Of a stretch of 64,000 nucleotides of DNA, positions 15,916 through 24,456 are shown in pieces. The stretch comes from Alphaproteobacteria bacterium (lineage in GTDB: Bacteria > Pseudomonadota > Alphaproteobacteria > M2410). The position numbers and the translations under genes were made by a program. The stretch is taken from contig JAUWTJ010000003.1 of assembly GCA_030614785.1 (NCBI GenBank), positions 1 through 64,000 of the forward strand, read 5' to 3'. Every line of letters begins with the position of its first letter. Positions within the stretch are counted from its first letter, which is position 1. The notes under the pieces were generated by a model that saw only the letters and a list, made by a program, of their open reading frames with translations, made no database searches and had not been told where the DNA came from.

Positions 15916-16926
15916 ATGACAGCAATTGCCAAAACCGGGAAAACCGTCACTATATTTGGAGGTTCGGGCTTTGTTGGTCGCCATCTGGCTCAGCGGCTGG
16001 CAAATGAAGGCTGGCGTATCCGCGTCGCAGTGCGCCGCCCGCATGAAGCGCAGGAACTTGGTTCAATTGGCGATGTGGGCCAGCTCCAGATCGTGCAGGC
16101 CAATGTCCGTGATGTGGCCTCTGTTACGGCAGCTGTGCAGGGCGCCGATGTGGTGATCAATCTGGTTGGTCTTCTTGTCCAGGGGGGCAAACAAAAATTC
16201 ACAGCGGTTCAGGCTGCCGGAGCCGGTAATGTTGCCCGCGCTGCGGCCACTGCAGGGGCACGCCGCCTTATTCATATGTCTGCGCTGGGCGCCGACAAAA
16301 CGTCTGTCAGTGCATACGCACAAACAAAGGCGGCTGGCGAAGAGGCGGTTCTTGAAGCTTTCCCTTCTGCGACGATTATGAGGCCGTCGGTTATCTTCGG
16401 GCCTGCCGATGGATTTATTACCCGATTTGCGAGTCTCGTTCGGATGATGCCGATTGTTCCTCTCATCGGCTCGGGAAAGACACGCTTTCAACCGGTTCAT
16501 ATTAACGACGTGGTCGATGCGTTCATGGCGGTGATCGGATCGAATGAGACCAGAGGCAAGGTCTTTGAATTGGGCGGGCCGGATGTCTTCACGCTGGCCG
16601 ACATTCTGCGCATGATGGCGCGGGATATGGATCGACCCCGGCTGTTTGTTCCATGGCCGTTCTGGGCGGCAAAGATCAACGCCTTTTTCCTGCAGATGCC
16701 GTACACGTTCCTGCGCATTCCCCCCTTGTTGACAGTGGATCAAGTCAAGCTGCTGCAACATGATAATGTAGTGGGTATGTCGGGCGAACCAGGAGTTCTG
16801 ACCATCAAAGATCTGGGCAAGGGTGCTGGCGCTGGTCAACTGGTGTCGCTGGAAGCGGTCTTGCCAGATTATCTGGTGCGCTTCCGCAAGCATGGTCAAT
16901 ATGATGCGCGCCCGGCTACCAGCTAG
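15916..16926 (+). CDS. NAD(P)-binding protein, complex I NDUFA9-like / epimerase family
   Basis: The 336-residue protein is an extended short-chain dehydrogenase/reductase. TIFGGSGFVGRHLAQRL near the N-terminus is the NAD(P)-binding glycine motif and MSALGAD with a downstream YAQTKAAGEEAV keeps the YxxxK signature. The NIVGLL-like region and the C-terminal VHINDVVDAF segment match the NDUFA9-type group found next to, but not necessarily in, respiratory complex I in Alphaproteobacteria. ATG at 15916 follows AGGGAAAG; the frame is open further upstream but without a ribosome site. Precise role unknown: complex I assembly or quinone-related metabolism is inference. Confidence 0.8.
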   Translation: MTAIAKTGKTVTIFGGSGFVGRHLAQRLANEGWRIRVAVRRPHEAQELGSIGDVGQLQIVQANVRDVASVTAAVQGADVVINLVGLLVQGGKQKFTAVQAAGAGNVARAAATAGARRLIHMSALGADKTSVSAYAQTKAAGEEAVLEAFPSATIMRPSVIFGPADGFITRFASLVRMMPIVPLIGSGKTRFQPVHINDVVDAFMAVIGSNETRGKVFELGGPDVFTLADILRMMARDMDRPRLFVPWPFWAAKINAFFLQMPYTFLRIPPLLTVDQVKLLQHDNVVGMSGEPGVLTIKDLGKGAGAGQLVSLEAVLPDYLVRFRKHGQYDARPATS

Positions 16927-16941
16927 AGCGGGTTCGCCGGT

Positions 16942-17736
16942 TCAAAAAATAGTCAACAGGATGACACCGAGGGCGACCCGGTAGATCACAAACGGCATAA
17001 AACCAATTTTCTCGACCAGAGCCATGAAGAGCGCGATGGACGCGTAAGCTGCAGCAAATGACAGGGCCGCGGCGATTGCGGCGGCGCTCCAGGGCGTGTT
17101 GCTCGCGGTGCCGCCCAGGTCCAGGGCTTCAAAGGTCCCCGATGCGATTATGATCGGGATCGACAGAAGCATTGAAAACCGAGCGGCCTCGGAACGGGTC
17201 ATATGCAGGGCCCTGGCCGCAGTCATGGTAATGCCCGAGCGCGATGTGCCCGGTATGAGCGCCAAAGCCTGAGCAAGGCCAATGAGAATAACATCCTTCA
17301 TGGACAGGTCTTTGACGGCTCGCTCTCTCGGCGGCCAGTGATCGGCGGCGTAAAGCACCAGGCCAAAGACAATTGACGCAATGGCAATGACGTCAATGGA
17401 GCGCATCAGGTCATTCCATCCCGTCAAGCCGACCACAGCGCCTGCGATAACCGCCGGGATGGACCCGATCACAAGAAAGTCGAGAAGGCGTACATTGTCG
17501 GACATCTTGCGCCGAAAGAAATCGGGCACGGCGGTGAGTAAGGATCCGATGTCCTTGCGGAAATAGGACGTGACGGCACCCAGCGAGCCCACATGGACGG
17601 CAACATCCATGACAACGCCCTGATCCTCAAAATTCGTCAGTTGAGGCAGAAGTATGAGATGGGCCGAAGAGGATATTGGCAAGAATTCTGTCAGCCCCTG
17701 GATGAGGGCAAGGAGCAAGAGCTGTTCAATTGGCAT
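16942..17736 (-). CDS. uppP: Undecaprenyl-diphosphatase (BacA/UppP)
   Basis: The 264-residue integral membrane enzyme removes a phosphate from undecaprenyl diphosphate to recycle the lipid carrier for cell-wall synthesis, and confers some bacitracin resistance. Both family signatures are present: GLTEFLPISSSAHL near residue 14 and PGTSRSGITMTAARAL near residue 160, with about eight hydrophobic helices. The length is standard. The start is ATG at 17736 after AGGGA. It is convergent with the NDUFA9-like gene, 15 bases apart, and has its own upstream region of about 100 bases. Confidence 0.95.
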   Translation of the reverse strand: MPIEQLLLLALIQGLTEFLPISSSAHLILLPQLTNFEDQGVVMDVAVHVGSLGAVTSYFRKDIGSLLTAVPDFFRRKMSDNVRLLDFLVIGSIPAVIAGAVVGLTGWNDLMRSIDVIAIASIVFGLVLYAADHWPPRERAVKDLSMKDVILIGLAQALALIPGTSRSGITMTAARALHMTRSEAARFSMLLSIPIIIASGTFEALDLGGTASNTPWSAAAIAAALSFAAAYASIALFMALVEKIGFMPFVIYRVALGVILLTIF

Positions 17737-17840
17737 GTGAAAATATTCCCTGGCTCTTGTCGTTTTGTATGCTGCTCATCCGGGATAGCGAAAAAGAAGT
17801 GATGCTTCAAGAGCTGGTTTGTCAGACTTCAGGTGACAAA

Positions 17841-17870
17841 AAACCCGCGAGAGGTGGGTCTCGCGGGTTT
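17841..17870 (-). terminator. Intrinsic terminator of the pil_N-domain gene
   Basis: AAACCCGCGAGA (17841-17852) pairs with TCTCGCGGGTTT (17859-17870) around a six-base loop. On the minus strand the stem is followed by a T-run (complement of the A-run at 17838-17843). It lies 25 bases past the minus-strand stop codon at 17895. Confidence 0.88.
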
Positions 17871-17894
17871 TCAAATCTCTCGGAAGGATCGGGG

Positions 17895-18416
17895 CTACTT
17901 TGAGGCGGCGTCTATCTGACCCGCCCGTCCGCTCATTTCGCCATTTTGCTCGGTAAAGGTCACTGGACCGAGGTCCGCTCCTGGCAGTCCCAGGCGGTCA
18001 CCGGGCAGCAGGACCCTTTCGCAGCGCGGGGCACACGAGTAGGAAAAGATACCGGGGCCCCGGACATAGGTCACACTTCCTGCGTTGGCAACTGATGTAA
18101 CGCGAACCCGTTTTGTGGCAATCGGCTTGCCGTCGCTGTCCAGCGCAATTATATTTGTCACACCATACATCCGACCAACGACAAGAATAATCTTGTCATT
18201 GTGTACTGAAACATCAGCGATAGACGGGTTGGTTACGGCCACTGTTGTAACCGGTTGATCCACAACGAAGACCTTTGACTCGTCTATTGGGACCTGAAGC
18301 TCGGACGCCCCGGCAGTGCCGGTTACTGACAAGATCAGTGCAAGTCCTAAAGTAACCATCGTGAGCAGGTGCCCGGGGACCGGCCCGGCAGTGCGATCTA
18401 CGTTATGGTGTCCCAT
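17895..18416 (-). CDS. Secreted pil_N-domain protein (Tad locus accessory)
   Basis: The 173-residue product has a signal peptide ending near TAGA/SEL (about residue 38). One pilus-assembly N-terminal (pil_N) domain follows, with VAVTNPSIADVSVHNDKI and VVGRMYGVTNIIALD. This is the same domain that begins the secretin CpaC in this locus (VMVSNPMIVEAVV, FSRQIGQANVFILD). The secretin part is absent. A tail with two close cysteines (SCAPRCE) could form a disulfide. The gene is divergent from the flp pilin gene across a 476-base region. A periplasmic role in secretin or pilus assembly is inferred from domain and location. ATG follows TTGGAG. Confidence 0.78.
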   Translation of the reverse strand: MGHHNVDRTAGPVPGHLLTMVTLGLALILSVTGTAGASELQVPIDESKVFVVDQPVTTVAVTNPSIADVSVHNDKIILVVGRMYGVTNIIALDSDGKPIATKRVRVTSVANAGSVTYVRGPGIFSYSCAPRCERVLLPGDRLGLPGADLGPVTFTEQNGEMSGRAGQIDAASK

Positions 18417-18610
18417 CTTCTTTTACTCCAACTCATTAAAGGCGCGAGGTCTTCCTCTTACGGAAGGATGCTAGCGAAAAAAAATGAATAAGCCCTAAAA
18501 GGGAGGGGGCGAATTTTCATGGTTTTATACTTGATTTATACTCTGCCACCATTTGCATGCAGACTCCGACAGTTTTCGACCGCGTCACAATTGTCAGTAA
18601 AATATTATAA

Positions 18611-18625
18611 TTAACGATGTCTTGA
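18611..18625 (+). promoter_or_regulatory. Near-consensus CtrA-like box
   Basis: TTAA (18611-18614), seven bases, TTGA (18622-18625): one mismatch from TTAA-N7-TTAA. It is 31 bases upstream of a perfect box, about three helical turns, so both would lie on the same face of the DNA. Confidence 0.45.
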
Positions 18626-18641
18626 AGGAAATCTACCATGG

Positions 18642-18656
18642 TTAATCAAGTCTTAA
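18642..18656 (+). promoter_or_regulatory. Perfect CtrA box upstream of the flp pilin gene
   Basis: TTAA (18642-18645), TCAAGTC, TTAA (18653-18656) is an exact match to the CtrA consensus TTAA-N7-TTAA. In Caulobacter the pilA promoter is CtrA-activated (established knowledge). Here the box lies in the A/T-rich region between the divergent pil_N gene and the pilin gene. Confidence 0.65.
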
Positions 18657-18892
18657 GGGCGATGTCATGGGAGTATAGAGTTCCAATAATCGAAGTATAG
18701 CTATGCGATTAATCTAATATAATTCTAATTAATATAGTATATATATGATTATAGAAATATAAACCATTATATTTTACCGTTTATTAATGAGGTGTCGGTA
18801 GTGTGACAGCCGTACGCGGTGGTCTGTCCATCCACAGGGGTAAGGCTTCGCGTCCATAGTGCTGTGTAGTAGATTGTAAGGAGTTCTAGAAC

Positions 18893-19051
18893 ATGACTTT
18901 TCTCAAAAATTTTCTGAATGATGAATCCGGTGCGACGGCTATTGAGTATGGCCTTATTGCTGCCGGCATTGCTGTTGCCATTATTACCGCTGTTGGTACT
19001 GTTGGTACGAAAGTTACCGCGACATTCACCAGCGTAGCCGCTGGTTTGTAA
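18893..19051 (+). CDS. pilA: Flp/Fap-type IVb pilin
   Basis: The 52-residue prepilin is the major subunit of the Tad pilus. A short leader (MTFLKNFLNDESG) is followed by ATAIEYGLIAAGIAVAII. Cleavage after G13 by the CpaA peptidase would leave the required glutamate at +5 (E18) and the Flp-type tyrosine at +6 (Y19), then the hydrophobic assembly helix. The C-terminus is short, rich in T, V and G. ATG follows AAGGAG at 18878-18883 after a long leader region with CtrA-like boxes. A strong terminator lies 34 bases downstream, separating it from cpaA and allowing high pilin expression. Confidence 0.95.
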   Translation: MTFLKNFLNDESGATAIEYGLIAAGIAVAIITAVGTVGTKVTATFTSVAAGL

Positions 19052-19084
19052 TCGTACGCAAGTTTGGCATCAAGTGCCTGGCAG

Positions 19085-19116
19085 GGGCGGGTCTTCGGAC
19101 CCGCCCTTTGTTTTTT
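19085..19116 (+). terminator. Strong intrinsic terminator after the pilin gene
   Basis: GGGCGGGTC (19085-19093), the very stable loop TTCG, GACCCGCCC (19098-19106), then TTTGTTTTTT. It should stop most pilin transcripts before cpaA, while some read-through or a separate promoter drives the assembly genes. Confidence 0.95.
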
Positions 19117-19324
19117 GTGGGTTGCAGGTCTTGGGATGTAACCGAGAGCCGAACGTCAACCGCTACCCGTTCTGTCTGATCGTGATAGTGGCCTGTGTGC
19201 TGCGGATCATATTTCCCCGGCATAACCGACCAACAGGATAGCCGGATTTTCACTAAATTAACCGTTCCGTGTCAAGTTCAGGGCTTGAAGATCAGGTGTA
19301 CTCGACAGCTTCAGAGGTTCGGAT

Positions 19325-19825
19325 ATGGAATTACTTCCTGTACTGATTTTACCGTTGCTACTGGTCGTCGCCGCGATGAACGATATTGCGACAATGACAA
19401 TCCCGAACTGGATTTCGGGACTTCTCGTTGCGTCATTTTTGCCCTTGGGGTTTGCATTTGGAATGCCGATTGGTGATATCGCTGTGGCATTGGGTGTCGG
19501 GTTTGGGTTTCTTCTGGTCGGGATGGCGTGCTTTGCTCTGGGGTGGATCGGCGGCGGGGATGCCAAATTGATCGCGGCAACAGCCGTGTGGTTTGGTTGG
19601 CCAGCGTCATTGACCTTTATGTTCTGCACAATGTTGGCGGGTGGGGCGGCAACGCTGGTGCTGTTGCTTTTCCGTTTTATGCGGGTGCCAGACCCGGTTT
19701 TGTCCGTGCCGTGGGTTGGACGCCTGCACAGTACCAATGAAGCTCTGCCCTATGGCGTGGCGATTGCCGCCGGGGGGCTCATCGCGCTGCGGCAGTCTCC
19801 ACTCATCGATCTCATGGCCGGGTAG
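19325..19825 (+). CDS. cpaA: Prepilin peptidase (type IV, Tad system)
   Basis: The 166-residue inner-membrane aspartyl protease cleaves the Flp prepilin leader. The two catalytic aspartates are visible: AAMNDIATMTIPNW (near residue 20) and LGWIGGGDAKLIAA (near residue 79), the second in the family GxGD-type motif. About five or six membrane segments span the protein, and it lacks the N-terminal methylase domain of PilD, as usual for CpaA. ATG at 19325 has a GAGG about ten bases upstream. The 270 bases between the pilin terminator and this gene hold a degenerate CtrA-like element (19247-19261). Confidence 0.92.
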   Translation: MELLPVLILPLLLVVAAMNDIATMTIPNWISGLLVASFLPLGFAFGMPIGDIAVALGVGFGFLLVGMACFALGWIGGGDAKLIAATAVWFGWPASLTFMFCTMLAGGAATLVLLLFRFMRVPDPVLSVPWVGRLHSTNEALPYGVAIAAGGLIALRQSPLIDLMAG

Positions 19826-20031
19826 GTTCAAATGGGGAACAGGTTAAGAAAGTCTCACTTTGAAATCTAACATACTGAAGACCCGGTTTACCGAAATGGA
19901 ACAGCTTGTTGTTAGTGTCAAATCAGGGTCGATGAAATGGTGTTGCGGTCAGGCGTATTCCGGGTGCTGCATCTTCATCGATATAAGGGCCGCAATGGCC
20001 GGACTAAAAGACAGAATAAAGGGCAATTGTC

Positions 20032-20826
20032 ATGAATCTCGCGCGTTTGATTGTAATGGGGATCGCGATACTGACAGCAGGGATGGCCGCATTTTTGGTC
20101 CGCTCAATGTCGACTTCGCAGGGACCGGCTAACGCCGCTCTGGAACCCCAGGTAGTCGTTGTTGATACAACAGGTGTTCTTGTCGCCTCACGTAACATCA
20201 GCGTGGGCGAAACCATGGTCGCCAATGATTTTCGCTGGCAGACATGGCCAAAGGAAGCGGTTCACGAAACCTATATTATCCAGGCCGCAGACACCGATGT
20301 CAGCAAGAACTGGGTCGGCGCCGTATTGCGCTCGCCGGTTGTTGTCGGTGAACCTTTGACGGGCCACAAGATGGTGCGCATTGGCGAGGGGGGGGTCATG
20401 GCTGCCATCATTCAACCGGGTATGCGCGGTGTTGGCGTCAAGATTTCAGCAGAGACCGGCGCGGGCGGGTTTATTCTTCCCAATGACCGGGTCGACGTTA
20501 TTACGACGTATAAATCCCGAGCCGGTGGTGAGCGCTCGGATAATTTTACCGGTGAAACCATCCTTCAGGATGTCAGGGTGCTTGCTATCGATCAAACCTT
20601 CCGGGAAGAAGACGGTCAACAGGTCGTCGTCGGGCGCACCGCGACGCTGGAACTTTCATCGGTGCAGTCTGAAGACCTTATTCTGGCTGCACAAATGGGT
20701 GAAGTCTCGCTCGTGCTGCGTAGCCTCGCCGGTGAAGGCGCAGGAGACGGGCATGTTGCCCTGAGCCGAAAATCCAAAAACCAGGTTGTCGTCGTTCGAA
20801 ACGGTCGAGTATCCGGAAGCCGATAA
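20032..20826 (+). CDS. cpaB: Flp pilus assembly protein CpaB (RcpC)
   Basis: The 264-residue protein has one N-terminal membrane anchor (residues 4-24) and a periplasmic SAF-type domain: VLVASRNISVGETMVANDFRW, in part, is the typical opening, followed by GVGVKISAETGAGGFILPNDRVDV. It works with the secretin CpaC at the outer membrane. The start is ATG after AAAGGG. It is separated from cpaA by 206 bases in which I see no gene, and its stop is 11 bases before the cpaC start, so cpaB to tadC look like one transcript. Confidence 0.9.
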   Translation: MNLARLIVMGIAILTAGMAAFLVRSMSTSQGPANAALEPQVVVVDTTGVLVASRNISVGETMVANDFRWQTWPKEAVHETYIIQAADTDVSKNWVGAVLRSPVVVGEPLTGHKMVRIGEGGVMAAIIQPGMRGVGVKISAETGAGGFILPNDRVDVITTYKSRAGGERSDNFTGETILQDVRVLAIDQTFREEDGQQVVVGRTATLELSSVQSEDLILAAQMGEVSLVLRSLAGEGAGDGHVALSRKSKNQVVVVRNGRVSGSR

Positions 20827-20836
20827 AGGAATGATC

Positions 20837-22267
20837 ATGAGTGTACTGCGTAACGTCAAAATCGGTCTTGTCACATCAACCTTGCTCTGTTGTCTGGTGG
20901 CTTCGGCTCAGGCGGAGCTGAAGGGCTCTGGCCGAACGCCTGAAAACATCATGCTGGTCAAGATTGATGCCGGTGGAGAAGGCCCTAAATCAGAAAATCT
21001 GATCCTGCCGCTTGACAAGGGTGCGATCATTGAATTGCCGGCAGATGCCCGCGATGTCATGGTCTCCAATCCCATGATTGTTGAGGCGGTCGTGCGTTCT
21101 CCGCGTCAGGTTTACATTTTCAGCCGCCAGATTGGTCAGGCCAATGTTTTCATTCTTGACGCTGCGGGCAAGCAAATCCTCAATCTCGAGGTTCAGGTCG
21201 AGCGCGATCTTGATGCCCTCCAGGCTATGGTCGACAAATTCCTGCCGGACTCTCGTGTGACGATCGAATCTATCAATGACAATATTGTCCTGTCTGGTTT
21301 TGTCTCCAGTCCGGCAGCAGCAGAACAAGCCCGTGATCTGGCTGCTCGCTTTGTCGGTGATCCGGCGCGCGTCCTCAACATGGTCGCCATTGATACCAAT
21401 GAACAGGTCATGCTCAAGGTTTCCATCGTCGAGATGCAGCGCAATGTGTCGAAGCAATTTGGCGCTTCCTGGGGCGGATCCTACATTCAGAACGGGAGTA
21501 CGAGCTGGGGTTTTGACAATCTCAATCCGTTCAGCCTGATCGGGAGTGCCCTGTCAAACACGGCGGCAACTTACGCCTATTCGGGCCCGAGGGGCGAAGC
21601 CTCCGCTGTGCTGCGTATGCTCGAACGGGTTGGATTGGTTCGCACTCTTGCAGAACCCACTTTGACTGCCATCTCGGGAGAGTCGGCTAATTTTCTGGCC
21701 GGGGGCGAATTCCCGGTTCCGACAGGCGTCGATAGAGACGGCAATGTCGTCGTTACATTCCATCAGTTTGGTGTGGGTCTGGGGTTTACGCCGGTGGTGA
21801 TGTCAGAAGGGCGGATTTCACTCAAGATCTCGACAGAGGCCAGTGAGCTTGCCTCTGCCGGTGCTCTGAACTTTGGTGGAACTACAATTCCTTCCTTGCG
21901 GGTGCGCCGGGCCGAGACGACAGTGGAATTACCGAGTGGTGGCAGCATGGTTATGGCCGGGCTGCTGCAAGAGGATATCCGTCAGAATATTGATGGCATT
22001 CCAGGCGCCAAGGATGTCCCCATCCTGGGTGCGTTGTTTCGCAGTCGCGATTTCGAAGCCAATGAAACCGAGCTGGTCATCATTGTGACGCCCTATCTGG
22101 TGAACCCGACAAATAGGGGCAACCTGGTTACGCCTGTTGATGGTTTTGCGGCGGCGAGCGATCTTGACACGATTTTGATGGGACGTCTCAACAAGGTCTA
22201 TGGTGTCAGTGGTCAAGAAGTGTCCAAGCGTAACTGGCAAGGCCCGGTTGGCATGATTGTACAGTGA
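20837..22267 (+). CDS. cpaC: Tad pilus secretin CpaC (RcpA)
   Basis: The 476-residue outer-membrane channel protein has a signal peptide ending at ASAQA (about residue 28), a pil_N domain (about 45-125), a BON-like segment (RVTIESINDNIVLSGFV) and the secretin domain (about 230-430) with LAEPTLTAISGESANFLAGGE in part and the closing VPILGALFRSRDFEANETELVI. The ATG at 20837 is preferred over the one at 20831 because AAAGGA at 20825-20830 is then correctly spaced. It overlaps the leader of cpaD, whose ribosome site lies on this stop codon. Confidence 0.93.
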   Translation: MSVLRNVKIGLVTSTLLCCLVASAQAELKGSGRTPENIMLVKIDAGGEGPKSENLILPLDKGAIIELPADARDVMVSNPMIVEAVVRSPRQVYIFSRQIGQANVFILDAAGKQILNLEVQVERDLDALQAMVDKFLPDSRVTIESINDNIVLSGFVSSPAAAEQARDLAARFVGDPARVLNMVAIDTNEQVMLKVSIVEMQRNVSKQFGASWGGSYIQNGSTSWGFDNLNPFSLIGSALSNTAATYAYSGPRGEASAVLRMLERVGLVRTLAEPTLTAISGESANFLAGGEFPVPTGVDRDGNVVVTFHQFGVGLGFTPVVMSEGRISLKISTEASELASAGALNFGGTTIPSLRVRRAETTVELPSGGSMVMAGLLQEDIRQNIDGIPGAKDVPILGALFRSRDFEANETELVIIVTPYLVNPTNRGNLVTPVDGFAAASDLDTILMGRLNKVYGVSGQEVSKRNWQGPVGMIVQ

Positions 22268-22278
22268 GGAGTGACGTG

Positions 22279-22992
22279 ATGTCTTTGAAAAATGAAAACA
22301 TGATAAAGTTGGCAGTGATGTTTGTTGCGGCCCTTTCACTATCAGCCTGCGGATCTCTTCCCGTAACGTCCGACGGATCGATGGTGACGCGACGCGGTCC
22401 GGTGGATAAATTCCCGATTCAGGTCGCGGATGAGAAAGAAGAAATTACCCTGGTTATTGCGCCGCATGTCTTTGCCCTGAGCCAGGCCGACAAGAACCGT
22501 GTTGCTATGCTGGCAGAATCCTACAAGCATGTCGGGCACGGTGATATCTGGGTAGTTGCGCCGACGGGATCTGCCAACTCGGCTTCATCGATAGGCGCCG
22601 CTGCAGAAATCGCAAAGGTTATGGTCGATCAGGGTATTCGCCCGACCTCCATTAAAATGAATTCCTACCTTGCTGCCGAGACTGATGAAAGCGCGCCGGT
22701 GACGGTGCTTTTCAGACGGTATCATGCCTTCACGAGCGATTGTGGTCTGTGGAACAGGAATATTGCGTTTACACCGACCAACCAGTCTTCGCCGAACCTG
22801 GGCTGCACCACGCAGTCCAATCTGGCGGCGCTGGTTGAAGATCCGCGAGACTTGATTGAGCCGACGCGCATGGATCCTGCAGATCCGGCACGACGAGCGA
22901 CGGTCTTCGAAAATTACAGAGCCGGCGCTGTGACGACCAGTGAGCGGTCAGATCAGGAATCCGGTGTTGTCACAGACATCGGTAGCGAATAG
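22279..22992 (+). CDS. cpaD: Tad pilus assembly lipoprotein CpaD
   Basis: The 237-residue product has a lipoprotein signal with lipobox LSAC (about residues 22-25 from this start) and the CpaD-type body, including YKHVGHGDIWVVAPTGS and DCGLWNRNIAFTPTNQSSPNLGC with two cysteines. It is thought to help localise or stabilise the secretin. An upstream GTG at 22264 is possible, but GAGGAG at 22266-22271 sits right for the ATG at 22279. It is followed 27 bases later by cpaE. Confidence 0.88.
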   Translation: MSLKNENMIKLAVMFVAALSLSACGSLPVTSDGSMVTRRGPVDKFPIQVADEKEEITLVIAPHVFALSQADKNRVAMLAESYKHVGHGDIWVVAPTGSANSASSIGAAAEIAKVMVDQGIRPTSIKMNSYLAAETDESAPVTVLFRRYHAFTSDCGLWNRNIAFTPTNQSSPNLGCTTQSNLAALVEDPRDLIEPTRMDPADPARRATVFENYRAGAVTTSERSDQESGVVTDIGSE

Positions 22993-23019
22993 AGCAAAAA
23001 ACCAGAGTGGAAAGTAAGC

Positions 23020-24444
23020 ATGGCCAAAAATGTAGATAACTCGGCACCAGTGGATGTTGATGTTGAAGACGTGTCAGAGCGCCGGGAACCTGCGCTTGAA
23101 TTGCCGAGTCTGGATGATATGCCGGTTCGATCGGAAGCGGTCCTGCCAGAAGCAGTTCTGGATGCCGAGTTTGATGACGTGTCCCGGCAAGCCCCTGTGG
23201 TGGAGGAACAGAGTTCTTCAGTGAAGGTGAATACACCGCTTCAGGATCGTCCTGTGCCGCGCATCAGCATTGAGGCGTTCTGCAAGTCGCCTGAGAACGG
23301 GTCGGTCATGCAGCAGGTTGCCAGTGATCGGCGGTTGTCCCGGGCGCATGTGACGGTTCACATGGGCGGCATTCAAGCTGCGGTGCAACACTTTTCTGTG
23401 ACACCAACACCCAATCTGATCCTCGTTGAAGCCACTCAGGACCATGATGCAATCTTCAAGGGTCTTGAAGAACTGGCCGCCGTCTGTGATGCCGGTACCA
23501 AAGTTATTGTTATTGGTCAGGTCAATGATATTATTCTGTACCGCGAGCTTATTCGTCAGGGCGTCAGTGAATATCTGGTCGGCCCCCTTACCGTCCCACA
23601 GGTTATTGATGCCGTATCGACGCTCTACGTCGATCCAGGTGCAACGCCGATCGGTCGTAGTCTGGTCTTTACCGGTGTCAAAGGGGGTGTCGGATCAAGT
23701 ACTTTGTCGCACAATGTGTCCTGGTGCATTGCGGAACGCATGCTGCATGATGTGACGCTCATCGATCTTGATCTTCCGTTTGGCACAGCTGGCCTCGACT
23801 TCAATGAAGACCCGGCTCAGGGTGTTGCCGATGCGCTGATTGCGCCGGAACGCCTTGATGATCAATTGCTTGATCGCCTGCTTGTCAAGTGTTCGGAACA
23901 TCTCAGTCTATTTACGTCGCCGGGTGTTCTTGACCGCGACTTTGAACTGGAGTCCGCGGCTTTTGAAAATGTTCTGGACAGAGTTCGCTCAACGGTGCCC
24001 TGCATGGTGGTTGATCTGCCGCATATCTGGGTGCCATGGACGCGGCACATCCTTTTGACCGCGGATGAGATTGTCATCACGGCAACGCCAGATCTCTCCA
24101 GTCTCAGAAACGCCAAAAATCTGGTCGACCTTTTGAAGCAATCCCGGACGTTTGACAATCCGCCGAAGCTGGTCCTGAACCAGACAGGTGTCGCCAAGCG
24201 GCCAGAGATATCCGAGAAGGAATTTGCCGAGGCTGTTGGTGTGCCTGTTGTGCTTTCGGTGCCGTTTGAGCCGCAGATGTTTGGAACAGCCGCCAATAAT
24301 GGCCAAATGGTTGCTGAGATGAAGCCTGACAGCAAGGTGACGCAAGGTTTGCTCAGCCTTGCCGGGTTGCTTACGCAGCGCGAACCGGTCGAGCAAAAAA
24401 CCTCTACGCTCCAGAAGTTTATGGCCCAGCTCAAGGGAAAGTAA
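23020..24444 (+). CDS. cpaE: Pilus assembly ATPase-like protein CpaE (TadZ)
   Basis: The 474-residue protein directs Tad machinery to a cell location, in Caulobacter the pole. It has an acidic, probably disordered N-terminus (about 1-75), an atypical receiver-like domain (about 100-200) and a MinD/ParA-like ATPase domain with the deviant Walker A FTGVKGGVGSSTLSHN (about residue 218) and DLDLPFGTAGLDF. The position where classical MinD proteins have GKT reads GSST, as in other TadZ members. ATG at 23020; 12 bases separate it from cpaF. Confidence 0.92.
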   Translation: MAKNVDNSAPVDVDVEDVSERREPALELPSLDDMPVRSEAVLPEAVLDAEFDDVSRQAPVVEEQSSSVKVNTPLQDRPVPRISIEAFCKSPENGSVMQQVASDRRLSRAHVTVHMGGIQAAVQHFSVTPTPNLILVEATQDHDAIFKGLEELAAVCDAGTKVIVIGQVNDIILYRELIRQGVSEYLVGPLTVPQVIDAVSTLYVDPGATPIGRSLVFTGVKGGVGSSTLSHNVSWCIAERMLHDVTLIDLDLPFGTAGLDFNEDPAQGVADALIAPERLDDQLLDRLLVKCSEHLSLFTSPGVLDRDFELESAAFENVLDRVRSTVPCMVVDLPHIWVPWTRHILLTADEIVITATPDLSSLRNAKNLVDLLKQSRTFDNPPKLVLNQTGVAKRPEISEKEFAEAVGVPVVLSVPFEPQMFGTAANNGQMVAEMKPDSKVTQGLLSLAGLLTQREPVEQKTSTLQKFMAQLKGK

Positions 24445-24456
24445 TTACGGGGATTT

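Larger units (their letters stand above)
18417..18892. other. AT-rich divergent regulatory region upstream of the pilin gene
   Basis: About 476 bases with no gene. From 18530 to 18790 it is strikingly A/T-rich compared with the rest of the window. It holds two CtrA-like boxes (18611 and 18642) and must contain the promoters for the pilin gene and the divergent pil_N gene. Many TATAAT-like strings occur in the A/T-rich part, so a single -10 box cannot be chosen. The distance from the perfect CtrA box to the pilin start codon is about 240 bases, which implies a long leader or a second promoter. Confidence 0.6.
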
